From NCBI GenBank assembly GCA_004297825.1, contig SCSX01000084.1:1-42861 (forward strand): DNA of 42,861 nt. Reading direction: 5' to 3'. The position numbers and the translations under genes were made by a program. The notes under the pieces were generated by a model. The model saw only the letters and a program-made list of their open reading frames with translations, did no database searches and was not told the DNA's origin. This document shows positions 8,561 through 16,649 of the stretch, piece by piece; position 1 is the first letter of the stretch; each line of letters begins with the position of its first letter. The DNA comes from Spirochaetota bacterium. GTDB taxonomy: Bacteria; Spirochaetota; UBA4802; UBA5368.

Positions 8561-9283
8561 TCCCTGGCCGGACTTCCCGCACACCATGATCGTCGCGATT
8601 CCCAGGGTCAGAGGCAGAATATCCACCTGGCCGTATCCATGCGCCCTGAGCCTTGCGGCGAGATCAACGGGATCGAAAAACGTTCCTATCGTCCCCGCCA
8701 GGTAACGGTAGGCGAGACGTTTCCCGGAAACAATCCCCCCGATGAACGGCAGCACCCTGGTGAGATAGACCGAATATAGTCCGCCCGCGAGCCGCGCGCG
8801 CGGCCTGGTAAGCTCCAGGATCACGAACACGCCGCCCGGTTCGAGGACCCGCAGGGTCTCGTCCATAAATGCGTCAAGGTCGGGGATGTTACGTATGCCG
8901 AAGGCCACCGTAAGGGCGGAAAACCGCGCATCGGCGAACGGCAGGACACTCGCGTCGGCAATCACGGCGCTTCCGGTGATGTTCCCCTTCGCGATTCCGC
9001 GGAGCACCATGGGGAGCGAAAAATCGAGGGAGACGGCCGATGCGCCGGCGCGGGCGAGGAGGCGCGAGACGTCGCCGGTGCCGCAGCAGAGGTCGAGCGC
9101 CCTCTTCCCGCGCATATCGCCCAGCAGGCGTACGGCTTTCTTCCTCCAGTGCGTGTCGATCCCGAGTGACAGGATGCGATTCAGCCGGTCGTAGGTGGGG
9201 ACGATCGCGTCGAACAGGTCCCGGATAAAGCGCTTGCGCTCGCCCGGCGCGCGATCGTGGACTTCGTATTTTAAAAGGCTCAA
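8513..9283 (-). CDS. ubiE: Demethylmenaquinone methyltransferase (UbiE/MenG)
   Basis: A 256-residue class I SAM-dependent methyltransferase that adds the C-methyl group in the last step of menaquinone synthesis. The SAM-binding motif I is LDLCCGTGD (about 63-71). The UbiE family blocks TVAFGIRNIPDLDAF and EPGGVFVILELTRP are well kept. The start codon is TTG at 9283, overlapping the mqnC stop in TTGA, with AGGGG nine nt upstream, so it is translationally coupled to mqnC. The last 15-20 residues go beyond the usual UbiE end and are encoded in the 48-nt overlap with the convergent STAS gene. The genomic setting beside mqnC and mqnA supports menaquinone rather than ubiquinone. Confidence 0.93.
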   Translation of the reverse strand: MSLLKYEVHDRAPGERKRFIRDLFDAIVPTYDRLNRILSLGIDTHWRKKAVRLLGDMRGKRALDLCCGTGDVSRLLARAGASAVSLDFSLPMVLRGIAKGNITGSAVIADASVLPFADARFSALTVAFGIRNIPDLDAFMDETLRVLEPGGVFVILELTRPRARLAGGLYSVYLTRVLPFIGGIVSGKRLAYRYLAGTIGTFFDPVDLAARLRAHGYGQVDILPLTLGIATIMVCGKSGQGSEELLSAVVNGKKVP

Positions 9284-10467
9284 CGATCGAAGCCCCTGAT
9301 TTCCCGGTAATCGGAGTCCCGTTCCACCGGTATCTTCCCCGCGGCGCGGATTACGTGTATGAGCTCCTCCCGATTGGTCTTCGCGCCCAGGCCGGTCGCC
9401 TTCACCACCACCTCCTCGGTGAGCACCCCTCCCATGTCGTTCGCGCCCATCGCCAGCGCGATCTGGGCGAGTTTGAGGCCCTCGGTAAGCCAGCCGGCCT
9501 GGATGTTCACGACGTTGTCCAGGTAGATGCGCGCGACGGCCACGGTCTTCAGATAGTCGATGCCGGTCGCCGGGGGGATATGCTCCATGCGGGTGCGGGC
9601 CGGCGAGAAGGACCAGGGTATGAAGGCGCGCAGGGCGCCGGTCTCGTCCTGGACCGCGCGCACGGTCTCCAGGTGGGAGATTCGTTCCGCGAGGGTTTCG
9701 CCCATCCCGTAGGTCATGGTCGCCGACGACTTCATGCCGTTATGCGCTATTGCACGGATGACGCCGACCCACTCGTCGCGCGTGAGCTTGGCCGGGCTCA
9801 CCTCCCGCCGGATGCGGTCGATCAGGAGGTCCGATGCGCCCGGCATCGAATCGAGCCCCGCTTCCTTAAGCGCGGCGACGACCTGTTCCGGGGTGCGGTG
9901 TTCCTTCCCGGCGATATGGATCACCTCTGCCGGGGAAAAGGAGTGGAGATAGATTCCGGGGAAGCTCCCCTTTACCGCGCGCACCATTTCCACGTAATAC
10001 GCAAGTGTGTATTCCGGGTGCAGTCCCCCCTGGAGCATCACCTGGGTCCCCCCGGCCGCGGCGAGCTCGCCGACCCTCGTTAAAATATCATCGAGGCTCA
10101 TCTCGTAGGGCTCGATGGTGCCGGCGCGCGCGTGGTAGGCGCAGAAACGGCACATCGCATCGCAGCGGTTGGTGAAGTTGATGATCCTGTCGTGAATAAA
10201 GCCCACGCGCTCCGTGGGAACGGCGTGCCTGCGCCTGCGGTCCGCGGCCAGTCCGAGCGGGAGGATTTCCCATTCGAACAGGCGGAGCGCATCGTCCGCG
10301 GAGATCCGTTCTCCTGCGTCGATTTTACGAAGGAGGTTTTGATCGGCTTCGTTCATGGCTTTTATATGCGCACGGTTCGGTCGCGCTGCCGACCCGAGTA
10401 TCGGCGAAAGCTCATACTCCCCCGGGGCCGGGTTTGCTTCAAGCATTTTTATGGAAGAGAGGTCCAT
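9280..10467 (-). CDS. mqnC: Cyclic dehypoxanthine futalosine synthase (MqnC)
   Basis: A 395-residue radical-SAM enzyme of the futalosine pathway that cyclises dehypoxanthine futalosine. The cluster motif C-x3-C-x2-C is in NRCDAMCRFCAYHA (Cys102, 106, 109). MqnC is distinguished from its paralogue MqnE by the GGTQVMLQGG block after the cluster; here MqnE carries TEVHIVGG-like sequence instead. Later blocks include LDSMPGASDLLIDRIRR, SATMTYGMGET and AFIPWSFSPARTRM. The N-terminus is about 35-40 residues longer than usual before MNEADQNLLRK, and a start at 10356 would remove this, but neither start has a strong ribosome site. GGAAG lies upstream of 10467. The gene overlaps ubiE by 4 nt and is divergent from a PAS kinase. 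Confidence 0.93.
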   Translation of the reverse strand: MDLSSIKMLEANPAPGEYELSPILGSAARPNRAHIKAMNEADQNLLRKIDAGERISADDALRLFEWEILPLGLAADRRRRHAVPTERVGFIHDRIINFTNRCDAMCRFCAYHARAGTIEPYEMSLDDILTRVGELAAAGGTQVMLQGGLHPEYTLAYYVEMVRAVKGSFPGIYLHSFSPAEVIHIAGKEHRTPEQVVAALKEAGLDSMPGASDLLIDRIRREVSPAKLTRDEWVGVIRAIAHNGMKSSATMTYGMGETLAERISHLETVRAVQDETGALRAFIPWSFSPARTRMEHIPPATGIDYLKTVAVARIYLDNVVNIQAGWLTEGLKLAQIALAMGANDMGGVLTEEVVVKATGLGAKTNREELIHVIRAAGKIPVERDSDYREIRGFDR

Positions 10468-10505
10468 TGGGCCGCTTCCACGAATTTCGCGGGGGGAGGT
10501 ATAAA

Positions 10506-10534
10506 TTGACGCGTATGTCCGGGCGGGCTATAAT
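10506..10534 (+). promoter_or_regulatory. Sigma70-type promoter for the five-PAS kinase gene
   Basis: TTGACG at 10506-10511 and a perfect TATAAT at 10529-10534 are separated by 17 bp, in the intergenic region between mqnC and the kinase. It reads toward the kinase, and a transcript start near 10541 leaves a leader of about 25-45 nt. Seen directly; promoter activity is inferred. Confidence 0.75.
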
Positions 10535-10564
10535 TATGGCGCCGGTCCGGACCGGCCCCGGCGG

Positions 10565-13525
10565 GTGTGCGGGGTTGCGAGCGGCATGGAGGACGAGGTG
10601 CGGAGAGCGTCGGGCGGTGAGCCCTTGAAAAAGCTGGTCCTGGTGGTCGAGGACGAGGCCGTGGTCGCCCTGGACATAAAGAACCGCATGGAACGCATGG
10701 GCTACCAGGTCCCGGAACCGGTCTCGACCGGGGAGGACGCGGTCCGATGCGCCGATGAGCTTCGCCCGGACCTTATACTCATGGATATACTTCTCGAGGG
10801 CCCCATGGACGGCATCCAGGCGGCCTCCCTTATCGGCGCGCGCATGAGCGTACCCGTCCTTTTTCTCACGGCGTCCAACGACGAGCAGACCCTCCGTCGC
10901 AGCCTTGCCGTGAACCCGTCGGGCTACCTCCACAAGCCGGTCGAACCCGCGACGCTCCGTTTCACCGTTGAGATGGCCCTCGCCAGGGGAGAGCTCGAAT
11001 CGCGCCTTCGCGAGAGCGAGGAGCTCTACCGGACAACCATGGAAAATATCTCCGACGCGGTGTTCCTGACCGATGACCGGGGAGCCTTCGTCTTTATCTG
11101 TCCCACGGTCCACGTCGTGTTCGGCTACGACTATGGCGAGGTGTCGGGAATGGGCTCCATAGCCGCGCTCATGGGGGACGGGATTAAGCTTCATTTCCCC
11201 GGCCGCGAGAATGGCGAGATAACGAACCTGGAATACGAGATTACCGATAAACAGGGCGCGCGCCGCCTGCTGCTCGTCAATATCAAGCCCGTGGCGATCA
11301 GGGGGGCGACGATGCTGTTTACCTGCCGCGACGTAACGGAGCGCGCGCGTTCCGAGGAGGCAATGCGTCTGAGCGAGGAGAAATTCCAGCAGTTGCTCGA
11401 CGAATCCACCGATCCCATTTTCAGCTTCGAGGAGGACGGATCCTACCGCTATGTCAACAGGGCATTCGCCGCGACGGTGGGAATGGATTCCGGGGATATC
11501 ATCGGCAAACGGATATGGAATATCTTTCCGGGCGAGGAGGGGGACCGGCGCTATGCCGCGGTCGGGGCCTCGTTCAGGGACGGAGAGGTCAGGGTCATAG
11601 AGGTCCGTGTGCCGGGCCCTTCGGGCGATCTCTTCTTTATGACTTCGGTGAAGCCCGTACGTGACCACGCGGGAAACATTGCGACCGTCATCTGCATCTC
11701 GAAGGACATCACCCTGAGGAAGCGTGCGGAGGACGCGTTGCGCGAAAGCGAGGCGAGCTACCGGACCCTGTTCGATACCATGTTCCTGGGCGTGGTCTAC
11801 CAGGATCGCGAGGGGCGCATCGTATCGGTGAATCCCGCGGCGGCCAAAATTCTCGGCCGGAGCAGGGAGGAGCTCCTGGGGCTCACCTCCGGGAACGCCG
11901 CGTGGAAATCGGTGCGCGATGACGGATCGGATTTTCCGGCGGATGAACATCCCTCGATGGCCGCGTTCAGGAGCGGCCGCGAGGTCCTGGACGTGCTCAT
12001 GGGGGTATACAACCCGATTAAAAAGGAATACGCGTGGATAATCGTCAACGCGGTGCCCCAGTTCAAGCCGGGGGAAGAGACCCCGTTCCAGGTGTACACG
12101 ACCTTCGAGGACATCACCTCGCGCCGTATCGCCGAAAAGGCGCTGCGTGAAAGCGAGGAGCGGAACCGCTCGCTCATAGACGCCAACCCCGACTTCATGT
12201 TCGTGATCACCGCGGAGGGCAGGATTATCGACAGCAACGTGGACAGGCTCCCGCTCCCGGGGAAAACCGGCACTCGTTTTTTAGGCAGGCTGGCATCGGA
12301 GGTGCTTCCGCCCGCGGTCGCGCAGCTCACTATGGAAAAGATCGCGCTGGTCGTCGAAACGGGAGAGATTGCCACCTATGACTATTTCCTGGACTTTGAA
12401 GGCCCCCGCCACTACGAGGCGAGGATGGTCCCCTACGGGAATAAGCAGGTTCTCGCCATCGTGCGCGACGAAACGGAGATGGTGCGCATGGAGCGGATGC
12501 TCCGGGGAGAGCGCGACAGGGCGCAGCAGCTTCTCGACATCGCGGGTGTCATGATACTGGCCCTGGACACCGATGCGACTGTCACGATGATCAACAGGCA
12601 GGGCCGCGAGATCCTGGGGATGGAAGAAAACGCGATCGTGGGATGCAACTGGATCGAGACCTTCATCCCCGCCGAGGACCGCGCGCGGGTCTGGGACGTG
12701 TTCAGGCGCCTGCTGGACGGCGACGGACACCGGAGCCCCTACGGGGAGAATCAGGTACTGTGCGGCGATGGATCGAAGAAGCTCATCGCCTGGCACAACA
12801 CCCTGGTGCGTGACGCGGACGGACGGGTGTCCGGCTCGCTTTCCTCGGGGGAGGATATCACCGAGAGGAGAAAAGCCGAAGACGCGATCATCCGCTCGCT
12901 CGCGGAGAAAGAGGTGCTCATCAAGGAGATCCATCATCGCGTCAAGAACAACATGCAGGTCATATCGAGCCTGCTCGCACTGCAGTCGCACCAGGTGAAG
13001 GACGAGCAGGTGAAATCGCTGTTCAGGGACAGCCAGAACCGCATCTGGGCCATGGCGCAGGTGCACGAGCGCCTGTACCGGTCGGAGAACCTGGCCTCGA
13101 TCAATTTTCATGAGTACGTAACGGGACTCATGCGGGAGCTCACCGCGACCTACAACTTCGATCCTTCGAGGGTGCTCATAGAGATTGGGAAGGAGGGGAA
13201 CGTTATCGGCGTGGACGAGGCGGTTCCCTGCGGCCTCCTGGTGAACGAGCTCGTTTCGAACGCGATGAAGCACGCATTCGCCGGGGGCGTTATCGGCACC
13301 ATCACCATATCATTTTCCACGGGCGATTCCGGGAGGAGACGGCTGGCGGTGCGCGACAACGGCCGCGGCCTTCCCGACGATTTCGAAACGCGCACGTCGG
13401 GATCCCTGGGGATGCGGCTCGTGCGTGCGCTCTCGACGCAGCTGGGAGGGGAGCTCTCCATCTCCGGCAAGGGCGGGACGTCGGTGGAGATCGTCTTCAA
13501 GGGCGAAGGGGCGCCATCTCCTTAA
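10565..13525 (+). CDS. Receiver - five PAS - HisKA_2-type histidine kinase
   Basis: A soluble sensor kinase of up to 986 residues with no membrane segments. Order: an N-terminal receiver (about 22-140) with Glu29-Asp30, phosphoacceptor Asp74 in ILMDILLEG and Lys124 in HKP; five PAS/PAC repeats at about 150-260, 272-385, 395-520, 530-640 and 652-768, each closed by an E-D-I-T-E/S-R-like linker; then an HisKA_2-type dimerisation domain with IKEIHHRVKNNMQVISSLL (His790) and a HATPase with N-box LVNELVSNAMKHAF and DNGRGLP. Kinases of this type usually signal to stand-alone receivers. The start may be GTG 10565 or ATG 10586; neither has a clear Shine-Dalgarno site. It interrupts a minus-strand menaquinone region and overlaps mqnA convergently by 4 nt. 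A redox or quinone-related signal is only a guess from location. Confidence 0.92.
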   Translation: MCGVASGMEDEVRRASGGEPLKKLVLVVEDEAVVALDIKNRMERMGYQVPEPVSTGEDAVRCADELRPDLILMDILLEGPMDGIQAASLIGARMSVPVLFLTASNDEQTLRRSLAVNPSGYLHKPVEPATLRFTVEMALARGELESRLRESEELYRTTMENISDAVFLTDDRGAFVFICPTVHVVFGYDYGEVSGMGSIAALMGDGIKLHFPGRENGEITNLEYEITDKQGARRLLLVNIKPVAIRGATMLFTCRDVTERARSEEAMRLSEEKFQQLLDESTDPIFSFEEDGSYRYVNRAFAATVGMDSGDIIGKRIWNIFPGEEGDRRYAAVGASFRDGEVRVIEVRVPGPSGDLFFMTSVKPVRDHAGNIATVICISKDITLRKRAEDALRESEASYRTLFDTMFLGVVYQDREGRIVSVNPAAAKILGRSREELLGLTSGNAAWKSVRDDGSDFPADEHPSMAAFRSGREVLDVLMGVYNPIKKEYAWIIVNAVPQFKPGEETPFQVYTTFEDITSRRIAEKALRESEERNRSLIDANPDFMFVITAEGRIIDSNVDRLPLPGKTGTRFLGRLASEVLPPAVAQLTMEKIALVVETGEIATYDYFLDFEGPRHYEARMVPYGNKQVLAIVRDETEMVRMERMLRGERDRAQQLLDIAGVMILALDTDATVTMINRQGREILGMEENAIVGCNWIETFIPAEDRARVWDVFRRLLDGDGHRSPYGENQVLCGDGSKKLIAWHNTLVRDADGRVSGSLSSGEDITERRKAEDAIIRSLAEKEVLIKEIHHRVKNNMQVISSLLALQSHQVKDEQVKSLFRDSQNRIWAMAQVHERLYRSENLASINFHEYVTGLMRELTATYNFDPSRVLIEIGKEGNVIGVDEAVPCGLLVNELVSNAMKHAFAGGVIGTITISFSTGDSGRRRLAVRDNGRGLPDDFETRTSGSLGMRLVRALSTQLGGELSISGKGGTSVEIVFKGEGAPSP

Positions 13526-14334
13526 CGCCGCTCGTAGTAGCGGACGGCGGGAACGTTTTCCAGGAGACCCAGCGATCCCGCCTCGCGGAAATAAAAATCC
13601 AGCGCGCCGTGCAGGTCCGGCGTGAATTCGAAACGCAGCAGCGAATAATAGGTGTCGATATCGTATGCGACGCTCGGGTACTTCGCGCGCGCGCGCGCGA
13701 TGAGCGTCTCCCGCTCCGTGTGCAGGCACAGGAGCGATTTATTGTAGGATTCGATGACCCTTCGTATGTCGTCCATCCCGCGGGCGGCGGCGCGCGCCTG
13801 CACGGCGAAAACCGCGAAGACTACGGGATGTCCCGTCTTGCGCAGCCACAGGTCGCCCAGGTCGTACACGTAGGGGGTGGGTTCCCTTGAATTTTCCATG
13901 GCCTCGTTCCCGATCACGAGCGCCGCGTCTATGTCCTCGAGCGAGGGGGAGGGCGTCGTGGGCAGGTACACCGGCTCGATGCCGTAATATTTCCGGAGCA
14001 GCGTCTTCAACAGCACCACCGAGGTCTGCGACGCCGACGTGAGGCCAATCCGCCTCCCGTCCAGCTCTTCGATGGGGATGCGGCTCCACAGCACCACCGA
14101 GCGCACGTACCCCACCGAGCTCAGGCAGAAATCGGGAAGGACGAGGATGCGGTCCTGCATGTCGGCGTAGGCGGCCGACGAGATGGGGCTCATGTCCAGG
14201 GCGCCGCTCCGCATCATGTCGTTGAGCGCGCTCGGGTACGCCGGGACCACCTCGATGCCGGGAAGATGCTCCTTTTCGAGCATGTGGTAATAGAAGGGGT
14301 AGCAGTTGAGATAGTTGATGTATCCGAGCCTCAT
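13522..14334 (-). CDS. mqnA: Chorismate dehydratase (MqnA)
   Basis: A 270-residue periplasmic-binding-protein-fold enzyme that converts chorismate to 3-enolpyruvylbenzoate, the first step toward futalosine. The N-terminus MRLGYINYLNCYPFYY and the blocks LDMSPISSAAYA, GLTSASQTSVVLLKTLL, DAALVIGNEAM and YDLGDLWLRKTG are typical of MqnA/MqnD-like proteins, and the LNCYP start fits MqnA. I place the start at 14334, where GGAGG precedes the ATG by 8 nt; the frame is open eight codons further upstream without a ribosome site. It follows tetR after 16 nt, so the two are probably co-transcribed. Its 3' end overlaps the convergent kinase gene by 4 nt. No signal peptide is present, as expected for this cytosolic enzyme. 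Confidence 0.93.
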   Translation of the reverse strand: MRLGYINYLNCYPFYYHMLEKEHLPGIEVVPAYPSALNDMMRSGALDMSPISSAAYADMQDRILVLPDFCLSSVGYVRSVVLWSRIPIEELDGRRIGLTSASQTSVVLLKTLLRKYYGIEPVYLPTTPSPSLEDIDAALVIGNEAMENSREPTPYVYDLGDLWLRKTGHPVVFAVFAVQARAAARGMDDIRRVIESYNKSLLCLHTERETLIARARAKYPSVAYDIDTYYSLLRFEFTPDLHGALDFYFREAGSLGLLENVPAVRYYERR

Positions 14335-14350
14335 GATCCCGCCCTCCGTT

Positions 14351-15004
14351 TCACACAAGACCTGGATTCGGGTCGCGCACTTTTAGAAGGCCGTTGAAGG
14401 CGATGCGCAGTCCCTCGCGCACGGTATCCTCAATGGGAATTCCCATAATGCCCATGACGTTGCGCTGGTGCAGGAGGAAGAGCCCGTCCATGAGACCCCA
14501 GAGCGAGACCGTCGCGCGCGCGGTATCCAGGGGCAAAAACTCCCCGGACGCGATCCCCTCTTTAAGAACGGATTCGATGAGTCCCGTGAGCCCCGCCATC
14601 GCGGACTCGACGCTGCGCAGCATCGCGCGGTCGCGCGGAAAATCCTCCTGGCCAAGATGAAGGTAGGAGATGATCGAGTAGTAATCCTGGTGCTCCAGGT
14701 AGAATCTAAAGTAGGTGTCCGCGACGACGGTGAGCTTCGTTTTTCCCGCGGTGCCCGAGCGCGGCAGCGCCTCGCGGAGCATGTCGCCCAGGATCCGTAT
14801 CCCCTCGATAGTGAGCTCGCGGTAGATCGCGGCCTTGCTCTTGAAATAAAGGTAGAAGGTCCCCGTCGCGAGACCCGCGCCCTCGGTGATCATCTCGACC
14901 GTGGTCTTCGCGTATCCCTGCTTTGGGAAAATGATCCTGGCGGAGTTCAGGAGCTTTTGCTTGCGGGCTTCCTTCTCCTCGACGGTTCGTGCGCGCTGTT
15001 TCAT
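14351..15004 (-). CDS. TetR/AcrR-family transcriptional regulator
   Basis: A 217-residue regulator. The N-terminal helix-turn-helix (about residues 18-62) has the typical G-Y-A-K-T-T-V-E-M-I turn followed by GLATGTFYLYFKSKAAIYREL. The rest is a helical ligand-binding and dimerisation domain that gives no ligand clue. It lies 16 nt upstream of mqnA on the same strand, so it may control mqnA or nearby menaquinone genes, or only itself. A short inverted repeat ATGAA-N6-TTCAT at 15018-15033, just upstream of the start, is a possible self-operator. TetR proteins also often control membrane or fatty-acid genes, so the link to quinones is by position only. Confidence 0.9.
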   Translation of the reverse strand: MKQRARTVEEKEARKQKLLNSARIIFPKQGYAKTTVEMITEGAGLATGTFYLYFKSKAAIYRELTIEGIRILGDMLREALPRSGTAGKTKLTVVADTYFRFYLEHQDYYSIISYLHLGQEDFPRDRAMLRSVESAMAGLTGLIESVLKEGIASGEFLPLDTARATVSLWGLMDGLFLLHQRNVMGIMGIPIEDTVREGLRIAFNGLLKVRDPNPGLV

Positions 15005-15017
15005 GGGCGTATCATAA

Positions 15018-15033
15018 ATGAATCTTACTTCAT
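15018..15033. promoter_or_regulatory. Possible TetR operator
   Basis: A short perfect inverted repeat, ATGAA-N6-TTCAT, lies 13 nt upstream of the tetR start and next to an AT-rich stretch that could hold its -10 box. Five-base arms are weak evidence alone; the location is what makes it notable. Confidence 0.3.
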
Positions 15034-15053
15034 GTACCCGCGTCGATGCGGTG

Positions 15054-15098
15054 CGTCAATGATTATTTGAAGGGGGAAGGAGAGGGGGCCGATATGCG
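15054..15098. repeat. TA-associated repeat copy 1
   Basis: A segment of about 45 bp that begins CGTCAATGATT, continues through a purine-rich tract and ends GGGGGCCGATATGCG. A closely similar copy is at 15911-15958. Each copy lies about 55-60 nt beyond the stop codon of a PIN toxin gene, so the repeat and the toxin-antitoxin pair appear to have been duplicated together. Confidence 0.7.
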
Positions 15099-15159
15099 TT
15101 GTGGCAATCATGGGACGCCTTCGTATGCAAGAACGCACACCATGAACGTGGAAGCGTCG

Positions 15160-15552
15160 TCAGCGAATTATCCGGACATCGTATTTCCGAAATTTCTCGT
15201 CACCGGTGACTATGACCGCCTGCTCCTTCAGGGCTGTTGCGATGATAAACCTGTCGGCGGGATCTTTGTGATGAAACGGCAGCTTGTTTGCCAGGCACAG
15301 GATCGAAACATCCAGAGGATACAGCGCTAAGGAATGCTTTTCCACGGCCAGATTGAACCATTTTTCTGCGTCCATGGGAAGGGTCAGTTGCTTGCGGGCG
15401 CATTTCAAACTGATCTCCCATGCCGAAATGGAGGACACGAATACAATTGACGCGTTTTCAATCTCCTGAAGCGCTAAAGGGGAAAGATCGCCGCTCCGGC
15501 TCACAAGCCAGAGCAGGGCGCAGGTATCCAGCACGATCTTCGACTCAAACAT
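15160..15552 (-). CDS. PIN-domain toxin (VapC-like), TA module 1
   Basis: A 130-residue PIN-domain ribonuclease toxin candidate. The acidic active-site residues of the family are present: Asp9 (VLDTCALLWL), Glu46 (AWEISLK), Asp97/Asp100 (KDPADRFIIATA) and Asp118 (TGDEKF). The WEISLK and DPADRFI context is that of the PIN group often paired with Phd/YefM-like antitoxins. I take the ATG at 15552, preceded by AGGAGG nine nt upstream and overlapping the antitoxin's last 8 nt (ATGTTTGA). Starts further upstream would lie inside the antitoxin gene. Expected action is cleavage of RNA when the antitoxin is degraded. The gene is AT-richer than the menaquinone genes on either side, suggesting transfer. 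Confidence 0.9.
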   Translation of the reverse strand: MFESKIVLDTCALLWLVSRSGDLSPLALQEIENASIVFVSSISAWEISLKCARKQLTLPMDAEKWFNLAVEKHSLALYPLDVSILCLANKLPFHHKDPADRFIIATALKEQAVIVTGDEKFRKYDVRIIR

Positions 15553-15769
15553 TTTCCCATTCCTCCTGGGTGGGTTCCGTGGGATCATACAGAATCCGTA
15601 TGTTTTTTAGTTCCTTGTGGATTGCCGTCCTGCTTCCCCTGGGAAGCGGTACGATTTCGGCGACCGCGACGCCGTGCCGCATGATGATCACCTTTTCACC
15701 TTTTGTTTCAATGGTCCGGATCAGCGCGGAAAGCCTGGTCTTAGCCTCATGTATGCTTACGGTAATCAT
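15545..15769 (-). CDS. Phd/YefM-type antitoxin, TA module 1
   Basis: A 74-residue antitoxin. The N-terminal DNA-binding/dimer domain starts MITVSIHEAKTRLSALI, the standard Phd/YefM opening, followed by GEKVIIMRHGVAVAEIVPL. The C-terminal tail (about 50-74) is the part that usually wraps the toxin. The ATG at 15769 has GGAGA seven nt upstream; longer starts in this frame have no support and would cover the promoter. It overlaps the PIN toxin start by 8 nt. A promoter (TTGACA-N17-TAAATT) and repeated NGACT motifs lie upstream, the usual site of autorepression by the toxin-antitoxin complex. Confidence 0.9.
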   Translation of the reverse strand: MITVSIHEAKTRLSALIRTIETKGEKVIIMRHGVAVAEIVPLPRGSRTAIHKELKNIRILYDPTEPTQEEWENV

Positions 15770-15794
15770 GACCGATCTCCAAAAAATATGATCT

Positions 15795-15832
15795 AATGGA
15801 CTCAATTTAACCCAATAGACTATATTTGTCAA
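15795..15832 (-). promoter_or_regulatory. TA module 1 promoter with direct-repeat operator
   Basis: On the minus strand TTGACA (15827-15832) and TAAATT (15804-15809) are 17 bp apart, upstream of antitoxin 1. Two near-identical octamers, AATGGACT (15795-15802) and AATAGACT (15814-15821), flank the -10 box and could be operator half-sites. Confidence 0.6.
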
Positions 15833-15910
15833 GCCTTTTGCCGGCTCGGCTGGAAAATAGAGTCCGGCATTCGGGTGTTCGAACCTGACGGATATTTCAA
15901 GGGCACGGTC

Positions 15911-15958
15911 CGTCAATGATTCTTTGGAGAGGGACGAAGGGGAGGGGGGCCGATACGC
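15911..15958. repeat. TA-associated repeat copy 2
   Basis: Second copy of the repeat at 15054-15098: it begins CGTCAATGATT, has a purine-rich centre and ends GGGGGGCCGATACGC. It lies 55 nt beyond the stop of PIN toxin 2 and upstream of the TA module 1 promoter. Confidence 0.7.
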
Positions 15959-16013
15959 ACGGCTGCAGTCGATGAGCGCGTTCGCGGGGAATTGCGCGGA
16001 TGGCACACGTCGC

Positions 16014-16412
16014 TCAGTTCCAGATTCGCCGCACGCCCTTGTACAGGTCGAACTTCGCGTCGTCGCCCAGTATGTGCATTTTTTCACTCAGGGCGACCGC
16101 TACGATGAACCTGTCAAACGGATCCTTATGCTGTTCGTGCAATTTGAGCGATTCAAATTGAAGTATGTGGGCGTTATCCACGGGCAGCATGGTTATTCCC
16201 GCGTCTTTCGCAAGAATCATAACGTTTTTCAGGCCAATGGGAATGGTGAGCTTCCCAATGTTTATCTTAATCGCCAGTTCCCAGAAAGAAATCTGGCTTA
16301 TGTAGATATCCGATTCGATGTCACGGTAAGCCCTGAGGGCTTTACGGCCGATTTTTTCGGCAGTGCCGCAGCCAATGTAAATGAGTACCTGGGTATCGAG
16401 CAGGTATTTCAA
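16014..16412 (-). CDS. PIN-domain toxin (VapC-like), TA module 2
   Basis: A 132-residue PIN-domain protein related to the toxin of module 1. The active-site acids are Asp6 (YLLDTQVLIY), Glu45 (FWELAIK), Asp97 and Asp100 (KDPFDRFIVAVAL) and Asp117 (LGDDAKF). The two PIN proteins share the overall spacing of these motifs but differ over most of their length, so the duplication is old or the modules were gathered separately. Start and antitoxin stop overlap by 4 nt (ATGA type), giving translational coupling. Base composition is AT-richer than the flanking genes. Expected role: growth-inhibiting ribonuclease held in check by the adjacent antitoxin. Confidence 0.9.
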   Translation of the reverse strand: MKYLLDTQVLIYIGCGTAEKIGRKALRAYRDIESDIYISQISFWELAIKINIGKLTIPIGLKNVMILAKDAGITMLPVDNAHILQFESLKLHEQHKDPFDRFIVAVALSEKMHILGDDAKFDLYKGVRRIWN

Positions 16413-16630
16413 AGGTATTCCTCCATCCCCTCGATCGGGTCATGAAAGGAGGACATGTCTACATCGCACTGGAAAAAGCCCAGGGTTCTTTGCGCACGGT
16501 CATTTTCGGCGACCTGGGCGAATTGAAGTATGGGTTTGCCGTTTTTCGCTATTATGATCTTTTCCCCGGCCTGGAATTTTTCAATGAGCCTGGAGAGGTT
16601 CGTTTTTGCCTCATGAATATTGACGATCAT
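16409..16630 (-). CDS. Phd/YefM-type antitoxin, TA module 2
   Basis: A 73-residue antitoxin beginning MIVNIHEAKTNLSRLIEKF, followed by GEKIIIAKNGKPILQF, the conserved dimer and DNA-binding core of Phd/YefM proteins. The C-terminal acidic tail would bind the PIN toxin. AAGGGG lies upstream of the ATG. It overlaps the toxin by 4 nt. It is clearly related to the antitoxin of module 1 in the N-terminal half (IHEAKT-LS-LI) but not in the tail, as expected if each tail is matched to its own toxin. Confidence 0.9.
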   Translation of the reverse strand: MIVNIHEAKTNLSRLIEKFQAGEKIIIAKNGKPILQFAQVAENDRAQRTLGFFQCDVDMSSFHDPIEGMEEYL

Positions 16631-16649
16631 GGTGCGCTACCCCTTAAAT

